64,000 nt of DNA from QQWI01 sp964522015 (GCA_964522015.1 CAZFST010000019.1:1-64000); one strand, 5' to 3'. Shown: positions 26,262 through 35,074, counted from the first letter of the stretch. The notes: a model not told the origin generated them from the sequence alone. Numbers and translations: made by a program.

Positions 26262-27401
26262 ATGCAAAGACGGATAAAAGTGTTGATTTTAGATGATAGC
26301 TTGTTGTTTCGAGAGGTTCTTGCAAAAGGCCTTAGCATCGACCCATCAATTCTTGTAGTTGCAAAAGCCGAAGACCCATTTGATGCCATTGATAAAATCG
26401 AAAGATTTCAGCCCGATGTGATTACTTGCGATGTGAATATGCCTAAGATGGATGGCATAGAGTTTATTCGACAACTGTTGCCGCAACATCCTGTACCAAT
26501 TATTGTGGTCAGCTCAACGGCAAATTCGGTTTTTGATGCCATGAACGCAGGGGCAATTGATTTTATTAGTAAGCCCAATATGCAATCACCCCATGCCTTT
26601 GAGGTGTTTATTAGAGATATGATTTCAAAGGTAAAAGAAGTTTCAAAAGCGAAGGTCATTAATATTGGTAGTGACACCGCAAAGCCTGGGAATCGCGTGG
26701 GCAGTGGGCAAAATGTTGGCGGGCAAAGTGGCTACAATCAAAGTGGCTACAATCAAAGTGGCTATAATCAAAGTGGCTATAATCAAAGTGGCAATAATCC
26801 AAGTAGTAATCAAGCTATGCCAAGTTCTTCTGGCATTAAGTTAATTGCTATTGGGGCATCCACTGGTGGCACAGAAGCTATTTTCAAGGTGCTATCAAAG
26901 CTACCCACCAATCTGCCAGGGATTGTGATTGTCCAACATATCCCCCCAATGTTTTCAAAGATGTTTGCCGATCGGTTGAATAACCAAACGGGTTTTGAAG
27001 TGGTTGAAGCGAAAAATAACGATACTATTTCTCCTGGAAAAGTGATTATTGCTCCAGGAGACCAGCATATGCGGGTGAGAAAAGTAGGGGATCTTCTTAA
27101 AGTGGAGGTCTTTAGCGGTGAACGGGTAAATGGACACTGTCCTTCAGTGGATGTGATGATGTTGTCCGTGGCAGAAGCGGTTCAGGATAAAGCAGTCGGC
27201 GTGATTTTAACCGGCATGGGATACGATGGGGCAAAAGGACTGCTGGCCATGAAAAGAAAGGGTGCAAAAACCCTCTCCCAAGATGAAGCTAGTAGTGTGG
27301 TCTATGGCATGCCAAAAGTAGCGTACGAGATAGGCGGTGCAAATAGGCAGGTGAGCCTTGATGGCATGTCTGCTGCCATTGTACAATTGGTGAAGTCGTG
27401 A
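26262..27401 (+). CDS. cheB: Protein-glutamate methylesterase/glutaminase CheB
   Basis: About 379 residues from the ATG at 26262 (GGGGGGTG upstream); a GTG at 26256 is a weaker alternative. The N-terminal receiver domain (about 5-125) has DVNMPKMDGIEF with the phospho-acceptor Asp. The C-terminal esterase domain (about 195-379) has GASTGGTEAIF (catalytic Ser), VQHIPPMFSKMFADRLN (His) and GMGYDGAKGLLAM (Asp). Phosphorylated CheB removes methyl groups from receptors. The linker contains five or more Gln-Ser-Gly-Tyr-Asn repeats coded by a 15-bp tandem repeat (26724-26798), which is unusual for this enzyme. Confidence 0.95.
   Translation: MQRRIKVLILDDSLLFREVLAKGLSIDPSILVVAKAEDPFDAIDKIERFQPDVITCDVNMPKMDGIEFIRQLLPQHPVPIIVVSSTANSVFDAMNAGAIDFISKPNMQSPHAFEVFIRDMISKVKEVSKAKVINIGSDTAKPGNRVGSGQNVGGQSGYNQSGYNQSGYNQSGYNQSGNNPSSNQAMPSSSGIKLIAIGASTGGTEAIFKVLSKLPTNLPGIVIVQHIPPMFSKMFADRLNNQTGFEVVEAKNNDTISPGKVIIAPGDQHMRVRKVGDLLKVEVFSGERVNGHCPSVDVMMLSVAEAVQDKAVGVILTGMGYDGAKGLLAMKRKGAKTLSQDEASSVVYGMPKVAYEIGGANRQVSLDGMSAAIVQLVKS
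26724..26813. repeat. 15-bp coding minisatellite in cheB
   Basis: Five tandem units of CAAAGTGGCTACAAT with small variants, plus a decayed sixth. The phase is preserved, encoding QSGYN repeats in the interdomain linker. Confidence 0.9.
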
Positions 27402-27871
27402 AACATATCCTTGGCATAGGGGAATATGCGATTGTTAAGAACCTTGAAGACGAAATCATAACCTATGCCCTGGGATCTTGTGTTGCTGTTTTGATTTATT
27501 GTCCTGTCAGTCAAGTGGCTGCAATGGCTCACGTTGCGTTGCCTGAACCCTTAGCCCATATGGGTGTCCAAAAGCATAAACCCGCTTACTTTGCAACTGA
27601 GATTGTACCCTTGATGCTTAATTTACTGGGGTCACAGTACCAATGTCATCCCCGTCAATTGTTGATTCACTTGATTGGTGGTGCCGTGTCAAGGTCTGAA
27701 AAAGACCCCTTTCAAGTGGGTAGTAGAAATGTTAGGGCAGTCTCGAATATCCTAAGATATCATCAGTTGCCATTTACAGCAAATAATGTGGGTGGACACT
27801 TGAGCAGAACCGTTTCATTTAGTTTAAGTACAGGTGCTTTGGAGATTAAAACACAAGAGATGATGATTTAA
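27398..27871 (+). CDS. cheD: Chemoreceptor glutamine deamidase CheD
   Basis: A 157-residue protein starting at GTG 27398, overlapping the cheB stop (GTGA). CheD signatures are ALGSCVAVLIYCPVSQVAAM (the catalytic Cys follows GS) and MAHVALPEP (catalytic His). A conserved LIGGAV segment and GRTVSF-type end (LSRTVSFSLSTGALEIKTQE) are also present. It deamidates receptor glutamines and in Bacillus also interacts with CheC. No cheC, cheA, cheW or cheY is present in this window. The operon ends at the terminator at 27918-27955. Confidence 0.93.
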   Translation: MKHILGIGEYAIVKNLEDEIITYALGSCVAVLIYCPVSQVAAMAHVALPEPLAHMGVQKHKPAYFATEIVPLMLNLLGSQYQCHPRQLLIHLIGGAVSRSEKDPFQVGSRNVRAVSNILRYHQLPFTANNVGGHLSRTVSFSLSTGALEIKTQEMMI

Positions 27872-27917
27872 GTAAGACGTTCATACAAAATGATGAGTCA
27901 AAATGATGAGTCAATAG

Positions 27918-27955
27918 AAAGACCCCACGAGAGACAATCGAGTGGGGTCTTTTTT
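27918..27955 (+). terminator. Rho-independent terminator of the che operon
   Basis: AAAGACCCCAC pairs loosely with AGTGGGGTCTTT, followed by T. A direct repeat of AAAATGATGAGTC lies just upstream. Confidence 0.88.
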
Positions 27956-27975
27956 GCTAGCTGTACGATGTAATC

Positions 27976-28005
27976 TTGTTTTGGCGACTTTTATAGTGGT
28001 ATAAT
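27976..28005 (+). promoter_or_regulatory. Promoter of the 28-35 kb cluster
   Basis: TTGTTT (27976-27981), an 18-base spacer and TATAAT (28000-28005) lie 37 bases before the first start codon of the cluster. Confidence 0.6.
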
Positions 28006-28041
28006 TAAATAAAGTTCTATATTAAAGAGGGAGGAAAAATT

Positions 28042-28674
28042 TTGAAAACAAAAAAAGGAGCAGTGGCCTCTGCAGTTGACGTAGTTGGGGCTCAGGAATC
28101 AGCGGTGGCAGTTCAGGCTGATCTAAAACCAAAATCAGGTCATTTTTTTACGATTTTTTCAATGATGATGAACCCAACTAAAGCACTTAAGGATGCAGTG
28201 CTAAGCACCAAATGGTATCTCGGTATTTTTGTCAGTACGGCCGCCTTTTGTTTGTTCTTTTTACAGACAGGTTTAGATCTTTGGAAGACGGGACAAAAGG
28301 GGTTGGATTTTGTGTTTTTTTCTGCTGGTGTGGGGGCCTTATATGGGTTGATTGTCATACCGGCAGTGGCTGTGGTGGCATGGGTTCTCTTAAAGGCCTT
28401 CAAGTCGGACAAGGGCTTTAAGTGGACAATTGCGTCCTTTTGTCTAAGTTACAGTGGTGCACTGATCTATGGGTCTTTGGGTCTGATCTTTTCACTGTTT
28501 TTCCAGTGGCGCACGGCGGTAGCATTTGGTGTGACCGGCGTGCTTTGGGCCATCGGGCCAATGATCATTACAGTACGGGCCATGACAGGAGGCAAAATTG
28601 CCGTCAGCGTACCAGTGGCCACCATTTTCTCAGCACTGGTCCTATTATCGTGGGCATATTTTGGTAATCTATAA
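28042..28674 (+). CDS. YIP1-like integral membrane protein
   Basis: A 210-residue protein starting at TTG 28042, justified by AGAGGGAGG eight bases upstream. After a 30-residue soluble N-terminus comes MMMNPTKALKDAVLSTKWYL, the typical entry into the first helix of YIP1-family proteins (the MNP-x(n)-K pattern), then five membrane helices to the C-terminus. Bacterial YIP1 proteins have no settled function. It is the first gene of a cluster with another membrane protein and a large secreted protein. A repeat of short inverted sequences (28672-28738) follows its stop codon. Confidence 0.75.
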   Translation: MKTKKGAVASAVDVVGAQESAVAVQADLKPKSGHFFTIFSMMMNPTKALKDAVLSTKWYLGIFVSTAAFCLFFLQTGLDLWKTGQKGLDFVFFSAGVGALYGLIVIPAVAVVAWVLLKAFKSDKGFKWTIASFCLSYSGALIYGSLGLIFSLFFQWRTAVAFGVTGVLWAIGPMIITVRAMTGGKIAVSVPVATIFSALVLLSWAYFGNL

Positions 28675-28738
28675 CTGCACTGCTAAAGGTGCAGTCTGTA
28701 ACTGCACTGCTTGGTGCAGTCGGCAACTGCACTGCTTA
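28672..28738. repeat. Interleaved inverted repeats (ACTGCAC/GTGCAGT)
   Basis: Three copies of AACTGCACTGCT alternate with two copies of GTGCAGT, so at least two mutually compatible 7-bp hairpins, or larger alternative folds, can form between the YIP1-like gene and the next gene. There is no T tract, so it is not a standard terminator. Possible roles are an mRNA processing or stability element or a regulator site. Confidence 0.75.
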
Positions 28739-28775
28739 AAGTATTATCATATTATTTTAAACAAAGGAGGCTGTT

Positions 28776-29429
28776 GTGAAAAAGTCTAAAGATAAAGCAA
28801 CTGATTCAATGACTGATAAAGCAGCTAATCAGGCAAGTGATCAAGTAAAAGATGAAGAAATACAGGCCGTTGAGACCATTATGGCCACTGAAAGAATTGC
28901 CGGGGCTGGTGTTTGGCGCTTAATAGCCATGATTGCCCTGGGGGCCACGGTTTATAACTCTGCAGCTACTAGGTTCAACCCGTATTACATAGGTTTTGGC
29001 ATCCTGTTATGCCTCTTATTCGGATGGATTTATAAACATTTCTTGAGAACATTTTTAACCCTTTTTAACCCAGCTATCAAAAAAGGGGTCGGCAAGAAAT
29101 CCCTCCACCACGCTGTGGACAACAGCATGCTGTTTTTGATTCCCTTTGCTGTCATGTCCCTTTTGGCAACTTATTATTTGAAGTGGACCCTAACCACGGC
29201 CTTTCTTTCAACGGGGATTATGTCTGTAGGGACAGCGGCAGCCATGGAAGTTGGTAAAATGCGAGATAAACCAGCCATCAGAAACGTCATCATCGCCTCT
29301 GGGGTTTCCTTCTTATTTAGTTTTACCCTCACCATGACCGTTCAATTACTCAGCAAAGCCCCTGGATTTGTAGAAGGTGCTGTGCAATTTCTACTGGGCC
29401 TCTATGGGAAAGGCGGTGGCTTGTCATGA
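28776..29429 (+). CDS. Uncharacterised membrane protein, second gene of cluster
   Basis: A 217-residue protein starting at GTG 28776 with AAAGGAGG upstream. The first 45 residues are charged and soluble (KKSKDKATDSMTDKAANQAS). Four to five hydrophobic segments follow, including PYYIGFGILLCLLFGWIYKH and LFLIPFAVMSLLATYYLKW. The last four bases overlap the start of the 1115-aa gene (ATGA), showing tight translational coupling. No family recognised. With the YIP1-like protein it may make the membrane platform for export or anchoring of the large secreted partner. Confidence 0.7.
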   Translation: MKKSKDKATDSMTDKAANQASDQVKDEEIQAVETIMATERIAGAGVWRLIAMIALGATVYNSAATRFNPYYIGFGILLCLLFGWIYKHFLRTFLTLFNPAIKKGVGKKSLHHAVDNSMLFLIPFAVMSLLATYYLKWTLTTAFLSTGIMSVGTAAAMEVGKMRDKPAIRNVIIASGVSFLFSFTLTMTVQLLSKAPGFVEGAVQFLLGLYGKGGGLS

Positions 29430-32400
29430 GATTTGAAAAACACTTAAAGAAAACTGACCAAAGTCAAAAGGGATCCAGACATAAGAAAACTAGCCAAAGG
29501 CCATTTGCGTTACGGTTTGGGGCACTGTTACTATGTTTACTGTGCGTTCTTTCTCTGGCATTTCCCATGTTCGCCGATGGTTCGGCTAGCGGCGCAGAGT
29601 TACAAGAGAATACCACACTGATTTCCACAAAAGAACCTGTGAAACCCTTTGAAAAAGTCATCGCCAGCAATGGGCCATGGTATACTGAGCGTTTGAGTCT
29701 TGACGACAATAACCAACTTTTGATTGGTTATGAGGGGACTTATGCCATCGATCCAAGTATTTTTGCCAGGGCTACCCAAATGGAATTTGAACTTCGGGAA
29801 GATATGATGGTCACTGGGGTGGTGGTGCCCTATAAAACGCCAGCGGCGGGAACACTGACTTTTACACTGCAAAGTAAGGCGGGGGCTACTTTTGGTCCGT
29901 TTCCCATGACAGCCCAGTCTGCGACGTTGGTTTCAATTGATCAAGGGGCCGCGGGTAAGGATGGCGTGGGGGAGAGTTTAGGAGAAACCGTTTACAGCTT
30001 TGAAACCACAAAGCCTGCAAAACTTGAAAAAGGGGACTATACCCTGACACTTTCTGATCCAAGTGGCCAAGTGCGAACCAGACAAACCGGTACAAAGGGT
30101 GCATTTATTATAAAGGGTATCCATGCACCGTCTTTTGAGAAATATAAAGTGGAATTAGATGCACAAAAGGATGCCAGTAAGGGCGAAAAATCAACGGTTG
30201 GCGACAAATTTGAAGCTGAACCGGATGGTCAAGAAAAGCCACCGATTATGAAGCAAGCCCTGTTTGTGCTAGAAAAAGATTCTGTGATAGAAGAGATTGT
30301 GATTAATACAAAGAATAAAGGGGCTGGTCGGGCACCTGGTCAAGTGGCGATTTTTGACAGCAAAGGGGAACTCCTTTATGTGGAACAAGCCCAGGGCTTG
30401 CCACTGAACGATGTGGCCAATGGCATGTGGGCAATTGTGCCTGAGATTGTATTGCCTGCCGGGACCTACGAAGTTGGGATCAATGATCCTTTAATGTTTG
30501 AATACGAAGCAAACGGAAATCCGATGTTTTATATTAACGTGACGGATATCAAGCCACAGCGCACCAACTTTACAGGGACCTATAAAATCAATATGGATGC
30601 CTACAAGCGTTCCACCAGAATGGGTCCGGTGACTGATAACGATAGCGATTTTTCTGTGAAGGACTTTGAGCTGTCCATTCTTGATAAAGGCAACACTTTA
30701 GAGATGATTGGCATTTACGAAGGCATGCCTTTTTCACAAGAGGTGAATTTATCTGAGGCCTCTGGGAACCAGGTGAAGGGGGTTTTCACTTTTGAAGCGG
30801 ACCTGACAAATTTGCCCACTAAGCAAAAGATTACAGCAGGGGGCGTGGTGTTGATCTTGGCCCTTGACGAAGACAATATTTTATTTGGTATCCAGGGAAA
30901 TGGTACCTACGAAAGGGCCGCCACAAAGGATAAAGGGGCTGATTACAATACCTATGAGTATTTTGTCAAAGGCAAACGGGTGACACCAGAACTGCCTGGG
31001 TTTGTGATCAAAGCCCTAGGCGCTGCAGCGGTTGTGGGTGCTGGCAATATTCCTGGACCTGCAGATCCAATTCAAGCAGCAACTGGGTTACTCTTCCCTC
31101 CACTGGTGGGTGTTGTGGCCCATGTGGTAACCGATATGATCAAGAAAGCCGCCGAAAAGGCCCTTGCAGAGAAAATCAAAAAAGAGGCCGCAAAAGGCCC
31201 TAAAAAGTACACCAGAGAGTGGTACAAGGCCCAAAATCCTAATGCCAGTGATGAAACCATTGCCATGATGATGCTAGGTGCAGCCATGGAGAACAGCGAT
31301 GAACCAGATGCAGACCCAGAGTCCATGAGCAGTGGGGATTCAGGAGACTCCTCAGATGGGGATTCTGGTGATTCGTCTGATGGTGATTCCGGTGAAGGTG
31401 ACTCCGAAGATGGGGCATCTGAAGACGGGGACTCAGAGGATGGCTCAGAAGGTGATTCAGAGGACGATTCAGAGGGTGACTCAGATAGTGACTCAGAAGA
31501 TGGAGACATTGAGGGTGAAGATTCACAGGGGACTGAAGAAGCCCCCGAAGAAACATCCCGTCCATTAACCGAAGAAGACTTTAAATCATTAGAAGAAAAA
31601 GCAGCAGATGCTGCAAAAGCAGAAAAGGCTGCAAGCGGAGAAGGTGGCGCTGAAGGTCAATCCGGTGATGGCAGCGAGGGTAGTGCTGGTGGTGAAGGAA
31701 GTGCTGGTGGAGACGGTTCAGTTAATGGGACTGGGGGATCAGAAGGTTCTGAGCAAACAGAGGCGATACCCCAAAGTATGACAGTGACCACTGGTATTGA
31801 TGGCAAAACCTCAACCTATGAATACAATTCCAGTACGGGGAAATGGGTCAATCCAGAAACCGGCGGTGAATTTAACAAGTCTCAGTACGACGAACTGCAA
31901 AAGAATCTTTCTGGGAATCAGGCAGCCCAAGACACTGAGCGAGATAAGGTTGCTAGAGGGGATACGGAGCAAGACCGTCAATTAGCCAAAATGTTAGCTG
32001 ATCAAAAGGAAAATGCTAAACTTGAAAAAATCAAAACCAAGTATGGGGTAGAAACCAAAGAAGAAGCCCAAGCTATAATTGCTAAACAAATGGCAACAGA
32101 GCAACAACGGTCTGAGAAGTGGCAGAGAATTGGTAATGTTGCCGCTGTTGGTGAACAAGTGGCCACAGGTGTTGTGATGGGCGCTGATGCTGCGGTGGAT
32201 TTCTTGGCCAGTCAAACAGGACCAGCAGGGAAAGTCATCAACGCAGGTTACAAAATCACTAAGTCTATTGCCAGTGAAGTGGCAGACAAGGGTTACGCTA
32301 ATTCCAGCATCAAAGGAGCTGCCATCAAAGGGATAGCAGACGCCGCAACTGACTTTACAGAAAGTAAAGTACTAAAAGGCGCTTTGACCATTGGCGGAGA

Positions 32401-32773
32401 AACACTGGGCAACTACACTGCAGCAAAACCCGGGGAAGAATGGGATGGCATTGCAGAAGGCTTAGTGAATGGCACCGTAAAAGTTGGTTCGGGCCTTATC
32501 ACCGATAAATTGGCAGGTCCAGGATTTGGGGATCAGATGAGCATCACCAAATTATCAGGGGGCAAAGTGCGGGTGGCCCTAAACACCGATGGCAAATGGA
32601 TGGGGGCCGTAGTCAAAGCCTCAACAGGTCAACGGATACTAGACAATAAAGTCACCAGCCAAATCGTACAATCCGGCACCAAGATAGGGTCTGCAGCCCT
32701 AGACAACTATGTGGTAAAGCCATACTTTACAGACAGCGTCAGCGAGATGGCTAAGAATATGCCTAAGAATTAG
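29426..32773 (+). CDS. Large secreted protein with acidic Ser/Asp repeats and Gly/Ala-rich C-terminal region
   Basis: A 1115-residue protein. A long basic N-terminus is followed by a hydrophobic signal segment (FGALLLCLLCVLSLAFPMFA, about residues 32-51). Residues about 55-520 look like two beta-sandwich modules. Residues about 525-590 are hydrophobic and then helical (AAAVVGAGNIPGPADPIQAA). About 630-706 is an Asp/Ser/Glu/Gly tract like the SD regions of Gram-positive surface proteins. About 735-775 is Gly-rich. About 900-1045 is Gly/Ala-rich and resembles the pre-toxin, glycine-zipper-like parts of polymorphic toxins. No LPXTG or SLH anchor and no nuclease motif was seen. Function unknown; a surface or secreted effector is possible. 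Confidence 0.7.
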   Translation: MRFEKHLKKTDQSQKGSRHKKTSQRPFALRFGALLLCLLCVLSLAFPMFADGSASGAELQENTTLISTKEPVKPFEKVIASNGPWYTERLSLDDNNQLLIGYEGTYAIDPSIFARATQMEFELREDMMVTGVVVPYKTPAAGTLTFTLQSKAGATFGPFPMTAQSATLVSIDQGAAGKDGVGESLGETVYSFETTKPAKLEKGDYTLTLSDPSGQVRTRQTGTKGAFIIKGIHAPSFEKYKVELDAQKDASKGEKSTVGDKFEAEPDGQEKPPIMKQALFVLEKDSVIEEIVINTKNKGAGRAPGQVAIFDSKGELLYVEQAQGLPLNDVANGMWAIVPEIVLPAGTYEVGINDPLMFEYEANGNPMFYINVTDIKPQRTNFTGTYKINMDAYKRSTRMGPVTDNDSDFSVKDFELSILDKGNTLEMIGIYEGMPFSQEVNLSEASGNQVKGVFTFEADLTNLPTKQKITAGGVVLILALDEDNILFGIQGNGTYERAATKDKGADYNTYEYFVKGKRVTPELPGFVIKALGAAAVVGAGNIPGPADPIQAATGLLFPPLVGVVAHVVTDMIKKAAEKALAEKIKKEAAKGPKKYTREWYKAQNPNASDETIAMMMLGAAMENSDEPDADPESMSSGDSGDSSDGDSGDSSDGDSGEGDSEDGASEDGDSEDGSEGDSEDDSEGDSDSDSEDGDIEGEDSQGTEEAPEETSRPLTEEDFKSLEEKAADAAKAEKAASGEGGAEGQSGDGSEGSAGGEGSAGGDGSVNGTGGSEGSEQTEAIPQSMTVTTGIDGKTSTYEYNSSTGKWVNPETGGEFNKSQYDELQKNLSGNQAAQDTERDKVARGDTEQDRQLAKMLADQKENAKLEKIKTKYGVETKEEAQAIIAKQMATEQQRSEKWQRIGNVAAVGEQVATGVVMGADAAVDFLASQTGPAGKVINAGYKITKSIASEVADKGYANSSIKGAAIKGIADAATDFTESKVLKGALTIGGETLGNYTAAKPGEEWDGIAEGLVNGTVKVGSGLITDKLAGPGFGDQMSITKLSGGKVRVALNTDGKWMGAVVKASTGQRILDNKVTSQIVQSGTKIGSAALDNYVVKPYFTDSVSEMAKNMPKN

Positions 32774-33148
32774 AAGTAAGGGCTAAGGGCAAAAGGCTAA
32801 GGGCAAAAGGCTAAGGGCAAAAGGCTAAGGGCAAATGCAAAAGCTAAAAAGCTAAAAAAAGAGATAAAAGCATGGTAAAATGATAGGTGAAGTAAAGCAA
32901 GTGAAGCATAAACAAATGATGCAAAATAAATGATGCAAAATAAATGATGCAAAATAAATGATGCAAAANNNNNNNNNNNNNNNNNNNNNNNNNNNNNNNN
33001 NNNNNNNNNNNNNNNNNNNNNNNNNNNNNNNNNNNNNNNNNNNNNNNNNNNNNNNNNNNNNNNNNNNNAAATGATGCAAAATAAATGATGCAAAATAAAT
33101 GATGCAAAATAAATGATGCAAAACAAATGAAGACTGAGAGGAAATAAA
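32774..33148. repeat. Two 14-bp minisatellites around an assembly gap
   Basis: After the 1115-aa gene come about four copies of GGCTAAGGGCAAAA (32781-32836). Then come copies of TAAATGATGCAAAA on both sides of 100 N (32969-33068): about four before and four after. Both unit types are 14 bp and end in GCAAAA. The true array length is unknown because the assembler stopped here. No gene crosses it; the reading frames would shift with each unit. The ribosome site and start of the next gene lie directly after it. Confidence 0.9.
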
Positions 33149-34057
33149 ATGCAATTAACATTAAATGAACTGGTTTTTGTTGGGTCACTGATTGAAAACC
33201 AGACGGATATGAGCTTCTTTAAGAATTTGAAAGTGGGTTTAAAAGGGGATGAGCAAAAAACTTTAGAAGAAAAAGGTCTTTATAGAGATGGCGCTCTTTC
33301 AGGCCCCCTCCTTGAAGCCAGCCTAGTGATGGGGAAAGCTCACAAAACAGCCCGTGTGGTGATGCAAATACCATCTGGAGTGATTGAAAAAGGTGTCTTT
33401 ACACTAGGTAGTTTGCAGGTGCTTGTTGAAACAATCGGAAGCGATATTGAAGTTTCTTTCCTTGAGGACTTTAAGGGCATCAGATATGATATTTCTGATC
33501 ACACAGGCTTATCTTTGCAGCAACATGCGAAAATATCCGTGATGCTTGATGTGAAGCCACTGCTTTTCACTTTAAGTTTGGTAGACTGGGTAAGACGGGC
33601 TTCTTTACTGAGTTATGCAGGTGTTGAATCAGCACCAGATCTATCTTTGACCCATTATATGGGTTATCTCGAAAATCCAATGCAAAATAGCGTGACCCGC
33701 CTTATGTGCAAGTTTTATGGTCTAGAAATGCCAAATCCTGCGGACTTTGAAGATTTCAAAGCCAATCTCATTGAAAGAGGCATTATGACGATTACTGGCG
33801 ATATGATTAACCTCAACACTGAACTCATGCGCTTAGCGATGAATTTCAGTATTCCTGATACACAACTGGTTCTTGAAACCTATGATGGTCGCTTGGCAGA
33901 TAAGGTGATAGCAGCGAATAACGTCATTTTATGTGCTGGCATTAAGGATATTTTAGCTTTTAATGCAACCGATGAAGGCATTGAAATGATGTCAATTAGT
34001 AGCGCTGAATTGGTTTCAAGAGTTGAAGCGTATTTAAAGTGTCCTGACTTGAGCTAA
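33149..34057 (+). CDS. Hypothetical cytosolic protein, 302 aa
   Basis: No signal peptide or membrane segment. Start ATG 33149 after GAGAGGAAATAAA. The sequence begins MQLTLNELVFVGSLIENQTD and has a mixed alpha/beta pattern. The middle (KPLLFTLSLVDWVRRASLLS) is helical and the C-terminal third contains VILCAGIKDILAFNATDEGI. I recognise no family or active-site motif. It lies between the large secreted protein and an alpha-toroid protein on the same strand. A chaperone or immunity role for the secreted protein is imaginable but nothing in the sequence proves it. Confidence 0.65.
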   Translation: MQLTLNELVFVGSLIENQTDMSFFKNLKVGLKGDEQKTLEEKGLYRDGALSGPLLEASLVMGKAHKTARVVMQIPSGVIEKGVFTLGSLQVLVETIGSDIEVSFLEDFKGIRYDISDHTGLSLQQHAKISVMLDVKPLLFTLSLVDWVRRASLLSYAGVESAPDLSLTHYMGYLENPMQNSVTRLMCKFYGLEMPNPADFEDFKANLIERGIMTITGDMINLNTELMRLAMNFSIPDTQLVLETYDGRLADKVIAANNVILCAGIKDILAFNATDEGIEMMSISSAELVSRVEAYLKCPDLS

Positions 34058-34119
34058 AGGACAAGCTAAAAAAAGGATAAAGAAAATGAAAGCTATATAA
34101 TGGGGTTTAAGGAGCTGCT

Positions 34120-35031
34120 ATGAGACTATTATCAAAATACAAAGTGCAGGAAATGGTCATTAACGCCATGGCCAAATGGCGGCCACTAGAGCGTGCCAGG
34201 TATACTTACCATTTCTCAGTACCAGATTATGAAATGGTTCTGGAAGCTTTGAAGGATTTTCAAAACGAAGATGGCGGTTTTGGCAAAGGGCTTGAGCCGG
34301 ACTTTTGGATGGCCCCTTCAAGTGCCATGGCCACCAGCGTAGCGCTCCAGGTTCTCAGCGAACTACCCCCACTGGAAGGGGTAGTTCACATGACGGATAC
34401 AGCGCTACAGTATCTGCTGCGAACCAACCTCCCAGAGCAGAAGGGTTGGATCGCAACAGATCGGCGCGTGAACGACTATCCCCACGCGCCCTGGTGGCAC
34501 TTACCCAAAGACCATACTCCAGATCTGAGCCATTGGGGAAACCCAACCATGGAACTGCTTGGTTATTTTATGCGCTGGCAACCTGACCATGGTGAAGAAA
34601 CCTTCAGCGCACAACTGGATTATGCACTGACACGGATTTCGCAAAACCCAGATTTAGAAGTACACGAACTGTTTTGCTACTGCCGTGCCTATGGTTTTCT
34701 CAGTGAAGAACGCCAAAGGCAATTAAAGCCATACTTGCAAAAGGCAGTTCAAAACCTTGTGGTGACAGACCCTGATGCATGGCAAGATTACGTGCCAAAG
34801 CCCCTGGATTTTATTCGCCACCCAAGAGATGAGCATTTTGGCATCAGTCAAGTTGCCATCGATCAGCAACTTGATTACTTAATCGACCAACTTGAAAAAG
34901 ATGGGGCCCTTCAGCCAAGCTGGGAATGGAGCAGCCACCCTAAAGAATGGTTCATAGCAAAAAACTATTGGTCGGGTATTCTAACCGTGAATGCCCTGAT
35001 TCAACTCAATGAATTTGGCAGAATCCAGTAA
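34120..35031 (+). CDS. Alpha/alpha-toroid protein (prenyltransferase/squalene-cyclase-like repeats)
   Basis: A 303-residue soluble protein. It contains repeats of the QW/prenyltransferase type: ALKDFQNEDGGFGKGLEPDF near residue 50, and ATSVALQVLSEL and NYWSGILTVNALIQLNEFG at the end. This is the pattern of terpenoid-cyclase and protein-prenyltransferase toroids. The DxDD motif of class II cyclases is absent, so a catalytic role is uncertain. In many Bacillota such proteins are stand-alone and unassigned. AAGGAGCTGCT precedes the ATG. It ends the 28-35 kb gene run, and a terminator follows. Confidence 0.75.
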   Translation: MRLLSKYKVQEMVINAMAKWRPLERARYTYHFSVPDYEMVLEALKDFQNEDGGFGKGLEPDFWMAPSSAMATSVALQVLSELPPLEGVVHMTDTALQYLLRTNLPEQKGWIATDRRVNDYPHAPWWHLPKDHTPDLSHWGNPTMELLGYFMRWQPDHGEETFSAQLDYALTRISQNPDLEVHELFCYCRAYGFLSEERQRQLKPYLQKAVQNLVVTDPDAWQDYVPKPLDFIRHPRDEHFGISQVAIDQQLDYLIDQLEKDGALQPSWEWSSHPKEWFIAKNYWSGILTVNALIQLNEFGRIQ

Positions 35032-35074
35032 TCCCAATAAGTATCTTGGGCAAATTCTGCAACACACTAAATGA

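Noticed and set aside
31072..31565. Long open frames on both strands opposite the acidic Ser/Asp region
   Set aside because: They mirror the low-complexity coding repeat of the 1115-aa protein, have no ribosome site and encode only Ser/Pro/Glu- or Leu/His-rich strings.
32781..33124. Replication origin iterons
   Set aside because: The 14-bp repeats have no neighbouring replication initiator, no AT-rich unwinding region of note and no DnaA-box pattern.
32797..33188. Minus-strand open frames reading through the N gap
   Set aside because: They are translations of 14-bp repeats and unknown bases; three overlapping frames look alike because of the repeat.
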